A DNA stretch of 64,000 nt from Clostridiaceae bacterium Marseille-Q4149 (lineage in GTDB: Bacteria; Bacillota; Clostridia; Oscillospirales; Oscillospiraceae), in the NCBI GenBank assembly GCA_018228685.1, contig CP073691.1, positions 1,426,001-1,490,000 on the forward strand, written 5' to 3'. The position numbers and the translations under genes were made by a program. Shown one piece after another: positions 10,562 through 18,110 of this stretch (the first letter of the stretch is position 1; the number at the start of each line of letters is the position of its first letter). The notes beneath the pieces were generated by a model. It searched no databases. It was given only the letters and a program-made list of their open reading frames with translations, and was not told where the DNA came from.

Positions 10562-11751
10562 GGATCGGCATTTACGGCGGCACCTTCAACCCCATCCACC
10601 GGGGCCACCTGACGGCGGCCCGGGCGGCTATGGACGCCCTGGGGCTGGACCGTCTGCTGCTGATCCCCGCCAGCGTTCCGCCCCACAAGGCCCTGCCCCA
10701 GGGCAGCGCCGACGCCGCCGACCGCCTGGAAATGGCGGCCCTGGCCTGTGCCCAGCTGGGCCCCGTGGCCCAGGCCCTGGATATCGAGCTGCACCGCACC
10801 GGCCCCAGCTATACGGTGGATACCCTGCGCCAGCTGCGCATGGAGCATCCGGAGGATGAGCTGTGGCTTCTCATGGGGACGGATATGTTTTTGTCCCTGG
10901 AGCGCTGGTATCATGCGTCGGACATTCTGTCTCTGGCCCACATCGGGGCCTTTGACCGAGCCCACCCCCAGCCGGGGGAGGATCTGGCGGCCCAGAAGCG
11001 GCTGCTGGAGACGAAATACGGGGCCACTGTGGCCATCATTGCCAACCGGCAGGTCATCGACCTGTCCTCCACCCAGGTGCGGGAGGCCCTTACCGCAGGC
11101 CGGGGCCGGGATCTGGTGACGGACCCCGTATACGGCTATATCCAGCGCCGGGGGCTGTACGGCGTCCATACGGACCTGCATCACCTGACCCCGGACCAAC
11201 TGCGGCCCATCGCCCTGAGCTATCTCAAGCCCAAGCGCATGCCCCATGTTCTGGGCACGGAGCAGGAGGCCGTGCGCCTGGCCCGGCAGTATGGGGCCGA
11301 CGAGACCCAGGCCCGGATCGCCGCTTTGCTTCACGACTGCACCAAGAAGCTGGACATGGATCAGCAGCTGGCCCTGTGCGCTCAATATCACATCCAGCTG
11401 GACGACCTGGAGCAGCACGCCCTGAAGCTGCTGCACGCCAAAACCGGCGCAGCCATCGCCCGGGACGTGTTCGCCGTGGATGACGCGGTCTATCGCGCCA
11501 TCTACTGGCACACCACCGGCCATGCGGACATGACCCTGCTGGAAAAGATCATCTATCTGGCTGACTATATCGAGCCCAGCCGGGACTTCCCCGGGGTGGA
11601 CGACCTGCGCCAGGCGGTCCATGCCGACCTGGACCGGGGCCTTCTGAAGGCGCTGGACGACAGCATCCAGGACATGCGGCAATGGGGCAACCCCGTGCAT
11701 CACAACACACTGGACGCCCGAGACTATCTATTGAGAGGTAAACATCTATGA
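10558..11751 (+). CDS. nadD: Bifunctional NadD / YqeK-type HD hydrolase fusion
   Basis: 397 residues, about twice a normal NadD. Residues 1 to about 200 are nicotinate mononucleotide adenylyltransferase, which makes deamido-NAD from NaMN and ATP: GGTFNPIHRGH (7-17) is the nucleotidyltransferase T/HxGH motif, with MGTDMFLSLERW and the ISSTQVR-like motif DLSSTQVREAL. Residues about 205-397 are an HD-domain YqeK-type protein (family members hydrolyse diadenosine tetraphosphate): MPHVLGTEQEA, ALLHDCTK (HD at 259-260), YWHTTGHADMTLLEKIIYLADYIEP. In many Firmicutes these are two adjacent genes; here they are one reading frame without an internal stop. It overlaps rsfS by 4 bp. Confidence 0.94.
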   Translation: MRIGIYGGTFNPIHRGHLTAARAAMDALGLDRLLLIPASVPPHKALPQGSADAADRLEMAALACAQLGPVAQALDIELHRTGPSYTVDTLRQLRMEHPEDELWLLMGTDMFLSLERWYHASDILSLAHIGAFDRAHPQPGEDLAAQKRLLETKYGATVAIIANRQVIDLSSTQVREALTAGRGRDLVTDPVYGYIQRRGLYGVHTDLHHLTPDQLRPIALSYLKPKRMPHVLGTEQEAVRLARQYGADETQARIAALLHDCTKKLDMDQQLALCAQYHIQLDDLEQHALKLLHAKTGAAIARDVFAVDDAVYRAIYWHTTGHADMTLLEKIIYLADYIEPSRDFPGVDDLRQAVHADLDRGLLKALDDSIQDMRQWGNPVHHNTLDARDYLLRGKHL

Positions 11752-12107
11752 AAACTGCGAAGGAACTGGCCCTTATGGCGGCCCGGGCCCTGTCCGACAA
11801 AAAGGGCCGGGAGATTCAGGTGCTGGAGATCGGCGGCCTGACCACCCTGGCGGACTATTTCGTCATCGCCACCGGCTCCTCCAATACTCAGATCAACGCT
11901 CTGGTGGACAACGTGGAAAAGGTCCTCCGGGAGGAGGCGGAGGAGGAGCCCCTGCACCGGGAGGGCTATCGCGGCGGCACCTGGGTGCTGCTGGACTACG
12001 GCTGCATCGCCATCCATGTCTTTAACGCCGAGGCCCGGGAGTTCTACGGCCTGGAGCGTCTGTGGCGCGACGGCAAGCCCCTGGACCTCACCGGCATCGT
12101 GGACTGA
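11748..12107 (+). CDS. rsfS: Ribosome silencing factor RsfS
   Basis: 119-residue RsfS/Iojap protein, which binds ribosomal protein L14 and blocks subunit joining when nutrients are short. Motifs: DYFVIATGSSNTQINALVD, then RGGTWVLLDYGCIAIHVF and AREFYGLERLW, diagnostic for the family. The start overlaps the nadD/yqeK stop (ATGA) and its TGA shares one base with the next ATG. The order nadD-yqeK-rsfS is conserved in Firmicutes. Confidence 0.96.
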   Translation: MKTAKELALMAARALSDKKGREIQVLEIGGLTTLADYFVIATGSSNTQINALVDNVEKVLREEAEEEPLHREGYRGGTWVLLDYGCIAIHVFNAEAREFYGLERLWRDGKPLDLTGIVD

Positions 12108-12826
12108 TGGCCGCGAAGCTGGTAGTCCAGGACCTGCAAAAGCGGTTCGGTGACCAGGAGGTGCTGCGGGGTGCGTCCTTCACCTTTGAACAGGGGAAGA
12201 TTTACGGTCTCATCGGCCGCAACGGCGCGGGAAAGACCACGTTCTTCAACTGCCTCAACGAGGACCTCACCGCCGACGGCGGATCCTTCCACCTGGAGGA
12301 CGACACCGGTGCCGCCCGGCCCGTCACCGCCGACGACATGGGCTATGTGCTCTCCACCCCGGTGGTGCCGGAGTTTCTCACCGCCCGGGAATTTCTGCAA
12401 TTCTTCCTGGAGATCAACCGGGGCAAAATTCCCTACCCCAAGGCCCCGGACGTGTATCTGGACTATATGTGCATCGACCCGGCCGACCGGGGAAAGCTGC
12501 TGAAGGATTTCTCCCACGGCATGAAAAACAAGATGCAGATGCTGGTGAACATCATGGCGGACCCCGCCGTGCTGCTGCTGGACGAGCCGCTGACCTCCTT
12601 TGACGTGGTGGTGGCCGACGAGATGAAGGCCCTGCTGCGGCGGATCAAGACCCGGCACATCATTCTGTTGTCCACCCACATCATGGACCTGGCCCTGGAC
12701 CTGTGCGACGACATCGTCATCCTGCACCATGGGGTCCTGCAGGAGGTGCGGCGGGAGGACCTGGCCGATGAGGCGTACAAGGACCGCATCATCGCCGCCC
12801 TGAAGGAGGAGCCGGATGTGGTTTGA
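12107..12826 (+). CDS. ABC transporter ATP-binding protein
   Basis: 239-residue ABC ATPase. Walker A GRNGAGKTT (37-45), a degenerate signature FSHGMKNKMQ in place of LSGGQ, Walker B VLLLDEPLTS and the H-loop LLSTHIMD. This form (S-H-G-M signature) is typical of ABC-2 exporters. The ATG at 12107 shares a base with the rsfS stop; the stop lies inside the next gene, which encodes the membrane partner (11-bp overlap). Substrate unknown; position at the end of a housekeeping operon gives no clue. Confidence 0.88.
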   Translation: MAAKLVVQDLQKRFGDQEVLRGASFTFEQGKIYGLIGRNGAGKTTFFNCLNEDLTADGGSFHLEDDTGAARPVTADDMGYVLSTPVVPEFLTAREFLQFFLEINRGKIPYPKAPDVYLDYMCIDPADRGKLLKDFSHGMKNKMQMLVNIMADPAVLLLDEPLTSFDVVVADEMKALLRRIKTRHIILLSTHIMDLALDLCDDIVILHHGVLQEVRREDLADEAYKDRIIAALKEEPDVV

Positions 12827-14390
12827 CACCCTGATCCTCCAGCTGCGGCTGCACATGGCCTACCGGGTCAATGGGATTTTATACCGTCTGCGGTTTCTGC
12901 GCCTGCCCTATGAAAACAGCTTTGCCAAGACCCTGGGGCTGGTGCTGGCCGTCCTGCGGGAGATTTTCGGTATGCTGCTGGGAAAGCTCCTGTATATGGC
13001 GGTGTTTTTCGCCGCTCCCCTGCTGCTGATCCGCCGGGAGCTGCCGCCGGAGCTGTACGGCCACCTGCTGGTGTTTCTGACGCTGATCGGCGGTATTTTC
13101 AACAACAATCTGCTGAATGGCGGCCGGGACGCCTATTACGCCGTGATCCTCCTGCGGATGGACGCCCGGCGTTACACCCTGTCAGCGTATGGGTACTATC
13201 TGCTGAAAACCGCCGTGGGCTTCCTGGCGGCGGCGCTGTTGGTGGGGCATCTGATCCTGAGGCAGGGGCTGGCCCTGTGTCTGCTGACCCCGGTGCTGGT
13301 GTGCGGCGTCAAGCTCCTCTCTGCGGGACTGGAGCTGCGGCACTTCCACCGGCGGAGCATCCTGCCCCGGGACGAAAAGAGGTTCTCCCTGCTGCAGGGT
13401 GCCTCCGTTCTTCTGCTGGCGGCGGCGTATCTGCCCCCTCTCCTGCTGAACCGGGCCCTGCCCTCCGCCGCCGTGTATGCCGTCTGCGGGCTGGCGGCGG
13501 CTGGCGGCGCGTGGGGCGCCGCATATCTGCTGCGTTTTTCCGGCTATCGCCGGGTGTACCGGCACCTGTTCACGGCGGACGTATCCCTGCTCAGCGGCGA
13601 CGGTCCCCAGGCGGCAGCCCGGGAGACCCAGGCCCAGTATCAGAGCAAGCTGACCCTGGACGCAGGCCCGAACAGCCGGAAAACCGGCTGTGCCCGGTTC
13701 AACGAGCTGTTTGTGCGCCGCAATTACCGGCTTCTGATGCGTCCGGCCCGGCGCACCGCCGTTATCGCCGGGGCCGCGCTGGCCCTGGGCTGCGCCGCCT
13801 GTCTGGCACTGCCGGAAATAGCCGCCGCCATCAACGGCGCACTGGTTCCGGCGCTGCCGATGATGCTGCTTCTGATGTACTTCATCAACCGGGGCAATAC
13901 CGTGACCCAGGTCCTGTTCTTCAACTGCGACAGCAGTATGCTGTCCTACCGGTTTTACCGGCAGCCCCGGGTCATCCTGGGCATTTTCGCCGCCCGGCTG
14001 AAATCCCTGACGGCCATCAACCTGCTGCCCACCGCCGTCATCGCCCTGGGACTTCCCCTGCTTCTGCTGTGCAGCGGCGGCACGGACACCCCCACGGATT
14101 ATCTGGTGCTGCCCCTGGCCATTCTGGCCATGTCCGTGTTTTTCTCGGTGCACTACCTGGTGCTGTACTACCTGCTGCAGCCCTACACCGCCGGGCTGGA
14201 GAACACCAGCTTCGGCTATCGCCTGATCACGGGCCTGACCTATTTTGTCTGCTACATGATCTACGCCAACGTCCACGGGGCAACGATGGCCTTCGGCATC
14301 GGCATGATCGTCTTTGCCGCCGTGTATGTGGCCGCGGCCCTGCTGCTGGCCTATCGCCTGGCCCCCAGAACCTTCAGGCTGCGCACATAA
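12816..14390 (+). CDS. ABC transporter permease, multi-pass membrane protein
   Basis: 524 residues with about ten to twelve hydrophobic segments, among them about 43-63, 70-90, 113-140, 147-165, 191-235, 306-350 and 385-520. It overlaps the upstream ATPase gene by 11 bp, so the two very likely form one ABC-2-like exporter. A cytoplasmic loop of about 60 polar residues precedes a second membrane half. There is no recognisable substrate-binding protein nearby. Last gene of the operon begun by glyA; terminator at 14394-14435. Confidence 0.82.
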   Translation: MWFDTLILQLRLHMAYRVNGILYRLRFLRLPYENSFAKTLGLVLAVLREIFGMLLGKLLYMAVFFAAPLLLIRRELPPELYGHLLVFLTLIGGIFNNNLLNGGRDAYYAVILLRMDARRYTLSAYGYYLLKTAVGFLAAALLVGHLILRQGLALCLLTPVLVCGVKLLSAGLELRHFHRRSILPRDEKRFSLLQGASVLLLAAAYLPPLLLNRALPSAAVYAVCGLAAAGGAWGAAYLLRFSGYRRVYRHLFTADVSLLSGDGPQAAARETQAQYQSKLTLDAGPNSRKTGCARFNELFVRRNYRLLMRPARRTAVIAGAALALGCAACLALPEIAAAINGALVPALPMMLLLMYFINRGNTVTQVLFFNCDSSMLSYRFYRQPRVILGIFAARLKSLTAINLLPTAVIALGLPLLLLCSGGTDTPTDYLVLPLAILAMSVFFSVHYLVLYYLLQPYTAGLENTSFGYRLITGLTYFVCYMIYANVHGATMAFGIGMIVFAAVYVAAALLLAYRLAPRTFRLRT

Positions 14391-14393
14391 CAA

Positions 14394-14435
14394 AGCGCCT
14401 CTGGCCGAAAAGGCCGGAGGCGCTCGCTATTTTTT
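14394..14435. terminator. Bidirectional terminator between convergent operons
   Basis: Perfect 13-bp stem (14394-14406 with 14412-14424), loop GAAAA, then TCGCTATTTTTT on the plus strand. The minus-strand merR-like gene ends at 14439 and may also use it. Confidence 0.75.
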
Positions 14436-14438
14436 CTG

Positions 14439-14885
14439 TTATTCTCCCTTAAGCTCCCGCCGGATGGTCCGGAAGCGCTCCGGAATCTCCTGCTCCGTCA
14501 TGCTCTTGGGAGCCTGCACGGTTCCGGCCTCTCTGGCCGTCTCATAAAACCAGCATTTGTACTCCACGGTTTCCAGGGTGTGTTGCATCTCCTCGATCCG
14601 GCGGCGCAGCACCTCCCGCTGGTTCCGGAACATCTCCAGCCGGTCGCCGATGGTGTCGTCCCCCTGGGCGGACAACTGGATGTAATGCCGGATGTCCCGA
14701 ATGGACATTCCCGCCTTTTTCATGCAGCCGATCATCCGCAGCCACTCATAGTCCGACTCCTGAAACACCCGGATCCCCCCGGGGGAGCGCTCCACCTGGG
14801 GCAGCAGCCCCTCCTTATCGTAATACCGCAGCGTGGAGGCAGGCACCCCCAGCCGTTTTGCCATTTCACCCACCGTATAGGCCAT
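14439..14885 (-). CDS. MerR-family transcriptional regulator
   Basis: 148 residues. N-terminal winged HTH: YTVGEMAKRLGVPASTLRYY followed by DKEGLLP (residues 3-29) is the MerR signature. A coiled-coil dimerisation helix (about 80-115) and a short C-terminal effector region (about 116-148) follow. A single C at residue 53 and one at 110 do not form the metal-binding pattern of true MerR. The sequence resembles the TipAL/AdhR type that senses small organics. Good ribosome site (GGAGG). It is last in the dacF-like/rluA-like/merR-like operon, 33 bases after the preceding stop. Target genes unknown. Confidence 0.92.
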   Translation of the reverse strand: MAYTVGEMAKRLGVPASTLRYYDKEGLLPQVERSPGGIRVFQESDYEWLRMIGCMKKAGMSIRDIRHYIQLSAQGDDTIGDRLEMFRNQREVLRRRIEEMQHTLETVEYKCWFYETAREAGTVQAPKSMTEQEIPERFRTIRRELKGE

Positions 14886-14918
14886 AAAAATCCTCCATTC
14901 CGTTGGTTCGCTTTCCGG

Positions 14919-15590
14919 TCAGCCCTCCACCGCCGGAAACAGGTTCCAGGGGTAGGTCCGGGGCGGCGGGCAGAACACGTCCACCGCTCTGCCGGTGACC
15001 GGATGGCGGAAGGCCAGGCGGCAGGACCACAGGGCCGCCGTGCAGTTGGGGTCCTTGCTGCCGTATCGGATATCCCCCAGCAGCGGCAGCCCCCGGGAGG
15101 AAAACTGCACCCGGATCTGGTGGGTGCGTCCGGTGTGCAGCCGCACCCGCACCAGAGACAGCTCCTCCGTCCGGGACAGCTCCCGGTATTCCAGGCTGGC
15201 CTCCCGGACGCCCTTCCGGGGCCGCCGGACCACATAGCTCTTGTTGTGTCCGGCGTCCCGGAACAGCAGGTCCGTCAGGGTGGCGGCAGGCTCCTGCGGA
15301 TGGCCCCGCAGCACCGCCAGATATTCCTTCACCAGCTCATGGGCCTGCACGGCGGCGGTGAGCTTTCCGGTGACCTCCCGCCGCCGGGAGAACACCATGA
15401 CCCCGCCGGTGATCTTGTCCAGCCGGTGCACCGTGGCGATATAGGGGGTCTTCTGCCCCTGGGCCAGGTAGTGCTCCCGCAGCAGCTGCGGCATACACCG
15501 GCCGCTTTCGCTGTCCTCCGACAGCACCCCCACGGGCTTGCAGCAGATCACCAGGTGGGCGTCCTCATACAGAATCTTCAGCGGCTCCAT
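14919..15590 (-). CDS. RluA-family pseudouridine synthase
   Basis: 223 residues. The catalytic motif HRLDKITGGVMVF (catalytic D in HRLDK, about residue 57), the KEYLAV strand, and the RTHQIRVQFSSRGLPLLGD motif place it in the RluA family that isomerises uridine in rRNA or tRNA. No S4 domain is present, so it is a short, single-domain member like TruC/YqcB or RluA. Starts 3 bases after the stop of the upstream carboxypeptidase gene. Specific RNA target not determinable. Confidence 0.92.
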   Translation of the reverse strand: MEPLKILYEDAHLVICCKPVGVLSEDSESGRCMPQLLREHYLAQGQKTPYIATVHRLDKITGGVMVFSRRREVTGKLTAAVQAHELVKEYLAVLRGHPQEPAATLTDLLFRDAGHNKSYVVRRPRKGVREASLEYRELSRTEELSLVRVRLHTGRTHQIRVQFSSRGLPLLGDIRYGSKDPNCTAALWSCRLAFRHPVTGRAVDVFCPPPRTYPWNLFPAVEG

Positions 15591-15593
15591 GGC

Positions 15594-16937
15594 TCACCAG
15601 CGGCGGCCCCGATAGGCCCGGCGCTGGCGGCGCTTCCCGCCCCGGCTGCCGTACCGCCGGCTGCGGCGGCCCAGCTTCAGCCACAGAATGAACACGATCA
15701 CCAGCACCACAACGGCCACCAGAGCCAGCTTCACCCAGGTCTTGGCGAAAAACGCCTCCACGGCGGCCTTGGCCACCAGGAAACGGGACGCGGACACGTC
15801 CGCCTGGGCCAGCAGCGGCACCTCGGCGCACACCTGGTCGTTATAGGTAATGGTCAGGGTGCCCAGCTCCTGCCCGGCGGTGACGGGGGCGTTGACCACG
15901 TCCTCCTTCAGGGTGACGCTCTTGCGGATGTCCTCATCCTTTGCGTCCTTGGGCAGGAAGGCCTCCACGCTCTGGGCCGGATACAGCATCACCGTGTCCG
16001 TCTGCTTGGACAGGGCCACCGGCTGGCGGTACAGCTCGTCAGTGGCCGCCACCTGGCGCATGGAAAAGTTGTTATATGCCCAGTTATACAGCTTGGCGGA
16101 CTCGGAGAAGCTCTCCACGGTGGCGCCGTTTCCCTTGCAGCCCAGCACCACCGCCACCAGACGGCGGCCGCTGCGCTTGGCGGTGGACACCAGGCAATAG
16201 CCGGACTCCTCGGTGGAGCCGGTCTTGATGCCGTCGGCCCCGTCGTACTGATAGCCCATGATCCGCCAGTTGGAGATCAGGGAATTGGTGGTGTACAGCT
16301 CCCGCTCCTCGGACATGTTGGTGGCGGGCACCACATAGGAGGCGGTGCCGCAGATCTTCATGAAGGTCTCGTTTTTCATGGCCTCCCGGGTGAACAGATA
16401 GATGTCCCAGGCGGTGGAATAATGGTTGGGGTCATGCAGGCCGTTGGGATTGACAAAGTGGGTGCCGGTGCAGCCCAGCTCCTGGGCCCGCTGATTCATC
16501 AGGGCCACAAAGGCGTCCTGGGATCCGGCCACCGTCTCCGCCAGGATGCAGGCCGCCTCGTTGGCGGACACCAGCATCATGCAGTACAGCAGCTGCTCCA
16601 CCGTCAGCACCTCGCCCTCCTTGATGTCGGCGGAGCTGCCGGTGGGGTCCATGTCGTTGACCAGGGACGGCGCCGCCACCTGCTGGTCCAGGGTCAGCAC
16701 CCCCTGGTCCACGGCCTCCAGGGTCAGCAGGGCGGTCATGACCTTGGTGATGCTGGCGGGATACTCGGTGTCCCGCTCGTTGAGCCCGTACAGCATCCGC
16801 CCGGACTCATAGTCCATCAGCAGGGCCGCCTTGGCGTTCACCTGGGGCAGGTCCACCGCACTGGCCTGGGGCACGCAGAACAGGCCCGTCAGCAGAAGCG
16901 TCAGCAAAAAAACAGATAAAAACCGGCGAATTTTCAT
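15594..16937 (-). CDS. D-alanyl-D-alanine carboxypeptidase (DacF/PBP5-like)
   Basis: Low-molecular-mass PBP (peptidase S11) that trims the terminal D-Ala of peptidoglycan stem peptides. Signal peptide at the N-terminus (cleavage near AQASA-VDLP). Active-site motifs: SITK (SxxK, about residue 62), SAN (SxN), KTGST (KTG). A beta-rich PBP5_C region (about 300-385) follows, then a C-terminal membrane helix (about 395-420) and a very basic tail (RR/RG-rich) that should anchor it. Start choice: an in-frame ATG at 16952 lies upstream, but the GGAG of that same stretch is correctly spaced for ATG 16937 (MKIRRF), giving 447 residues. Transcribed from 17013-17041, with rluA-like and merR-like genes downstream. 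Confidence 0.94.
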   Translation of the reverse strand: MKIRRFLSVFLLTLLLTGLFCVPQASAVDLPQVNAKAALLMDYESGRMLYGLNERDTEYPASITKVMTALLTLEAVDQGVLTLDQQVAAPSLVNDMDPTGSSADIKEGEVLTVEQLLYCMMLVSANEAACILAETVAGSQDAFVALMNQRAQELGCTGTHFVNPNGLHDPNHYSTAWDIYLFTREAMKNETFMKICGTASYVVPATNMSEERELYTTNSLISNWRIMGYQYDGADGIKTGSTEESGYCLVSTAKRSGRRLVAVVLGCKGNGATVESFSESAKLYNWAYNNFSMRQVAATDELYRQPVALSKQTDTVMLYPAQSVEAFLPKDAKDEDIRKSVTLKEDVVNAPVTAGQELGTLTITYNDQVCAEVPLLAQADVSASRFLVAKAAVEAFFAKTWVKLALVAVVVLVIVFILWLKLGRRSRRYGSRGGKRRQRRAYRGRRW

Positions 16938-16955
16938 TTTCTTTTTCTCCATCTA

Positions 16956-16964
16956 TGCTATAAT
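16956..16964 (+). promoter_or_regulatory. Candidate extended -10 promoter for the comEA-like operon
   Basis: TGCTATAAT matches the extended -10 consensus TGnTATAAT; no good -35 is present. It lies inside the dacF-like leader and would give overlapping divergent transcripts. Confidence 0.4.
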
Positions 16965-17012
16965 GGTGGTGGGATAAGGGACAGCGTGCCCGATCCCTGC
17001 TTATCACCTCTC

Positions 17013-17041
17013 ATTATAAGCAAAATCCAACAGGGAGTCAA
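17013..17041 (-). promoter_or_regulatory. sigma-A promoter of the dacF-like operon
   Basis: On the minus strand TTGACT (17041-17036), 17-base spacer, TATAAT (17018-17013). The leader to the start at 16937 is about 70 bases. Confidence 0.75.
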
Positions 17042-17052
17042 CAACAGAGCCT

Positions 17053-17412
17053 ATGGGAAAAGTTACAAAAACGGAAATATTTTTGCTGGTCCTGACGCTT
17101 CTGTTTGCGGCGGCGGCAGCGGCGCTGTTCTTCACCGGCCGCCCCCGGTCCGAGGGGTACACCGTCACCACCCAGCGGGACGATGCCGGTCCCCAGGAGC
17201 CCCAGTCCGGCCCCCTGAACATCAACACGGCCACCGCCGCCCAGTTGGAAACATTGGACGGCATCGGCCCGGTGCTGGCCCAGCGCATCGTGGAATACCG
17301 CGAGGCCAACGGCCCCTTCGCCTCCGTGGACGGACTCCTGGAGGTCAAGGGCCTGGGACCCGGCATATTGGAAGCCATCCGCCCCCAGATCACCGCAGAG
17401 GAGGAACCATGA
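17053..17412 (+). CDS. ComEA-like helix-hairpin-helix protein
   Basis: 119 residues: short N-terminal region, one membrane helix (about 9-29), a Pro/Gln-rich linker, then a double helix-hairpin-helix domain (about 54-115). The domain shows NINTATAAQLETLDGIGPVLA and the repeated VKGLGPGILEAI, the ComEA form that binds double-stranded DNA at the cell surface during uptake. It lacks an SLBB domain found in longer ComEA proteins. No comEC or comEB is nearby. Its stop overlaps the response regulator start (ATGA), so it is in an operon with a two-component system, which is not the usual comE context. Confidence 0.88.
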   Translation: MGKVTKTEIFLLVLTLLFAAAAAALFFTGRPRSEGYTVTTQRDDAGPQEPQSGPLNINTATAAQLETLDGIGPVLAQRIVEYREANGPFASVDGLLEVKGLGPGILEAIRPQITAEEEP

Positions 17413-18110
17413 AAATTTTAGTAGTAGACGACGAGCAGCTGCTGGTCAAGGGCATCAAATTCAACCTGGAAAACGAGGGCTATCAGGTGCTCACCGCCTA
17501 TGACGGGGCAACAGCCGTGGAGCTGGCCCGGCGAGAGCCGCTGGACCTGATCATCCTGGATCTGATGATGCCCCAGCTGTCCGGCAGCGAGGCCTGCATG
17601 AAGATCCGGGAGTTTTCCGACGTGCCCATCATCATGCTCACCGCCCGCAGCGAGGACGCGGACAAGCTCATGGGCTTTGCCTGCGGGGCCGACGACTATG
17701 TGACCAAGCCCTTCAACATCCTGGAGCTGAAAGCCCGGATCAAGGCCCTGCTGCGCCGGGCCAAGGGTCCCGCCCGGCCGGGCCGCAATCCCGCCCTGCT
17801 GACGGCAGGGGACTTGAGCCTGGATACCGAGCAGCGGGTGGCCATCCGGGACGGCCGCACCATCGACCTGACGGCCAAGGAATACGACCTGATCGAGCTG
17901 CTGATGAAAAATCCCCGGCGGGTCTACAGCCGGGAGAGCCTGATGAACCTGGTGTGGGGCTATTCCTACGCCGGGGACTACCGCACCGTGGACGTGCACA
18001 TCCGCCGCCTGCGGGAGAAGCTGGAGCGGGTCCCGGCGGAGCCGGAATACATCATGACAAAGTGGGGAGTTGGTTACTATTTTGCGGGGGAAAACCAGCC
18101 TACAGTTTAA
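17409..18110 (+). CDS. OmpR/PhoB-family response regulator
   Basis: 233 residues. Receiver domain with acidic pair DD (7-8), phospho-acceptor D51 in IILDLMMP, T in MLTAR and K100 in VTKPF. A linker leads to a winged-helix DNA-binding domain (about 135-230) with LTAKEYDLIELLMKNPRRVY and RTVDVHIRRLREKLE. Cognate kinase is the next gene, which overlaps its 3' end. The start overlaps the comEA-like stop by 4 bp. It resembles the PhoP/YycF-like regulators of Gram-positives; the target is unknown. Confidence 0.95.
   Translation: MKILVVDDEQLLVKGIKFNLENEGYQVLTAYDGATAVELARREPLDLIILDLMMPQLSGSEACMKIREFSDVPIIMLTARSEDADKLMGFACGADDYVTKPFNILELKARIKALLRRAKGPARPGRNPALLTAGDLSLDTEQRVAIRDGRTIDLTAKEYDLIELLMKNPRRVYSRESLMNLVWGYSYAGDYRTVDVHIRRLREKLERVPAEPEYIMTKWGVGYYFAGENQPTV

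Noticed and set aside
14580-16919. Plus-strand frame opposite the merR-like, rluA-like and dacF-like genes
   Set aside because: Shadow spanning three real minus-strand genes.
16953-17012. ATTATAGC as the -10 of the dacF-like gene
   Set aside because: A far better promoter (TTGACT-17-TATAAT) lies at 17013-17041.
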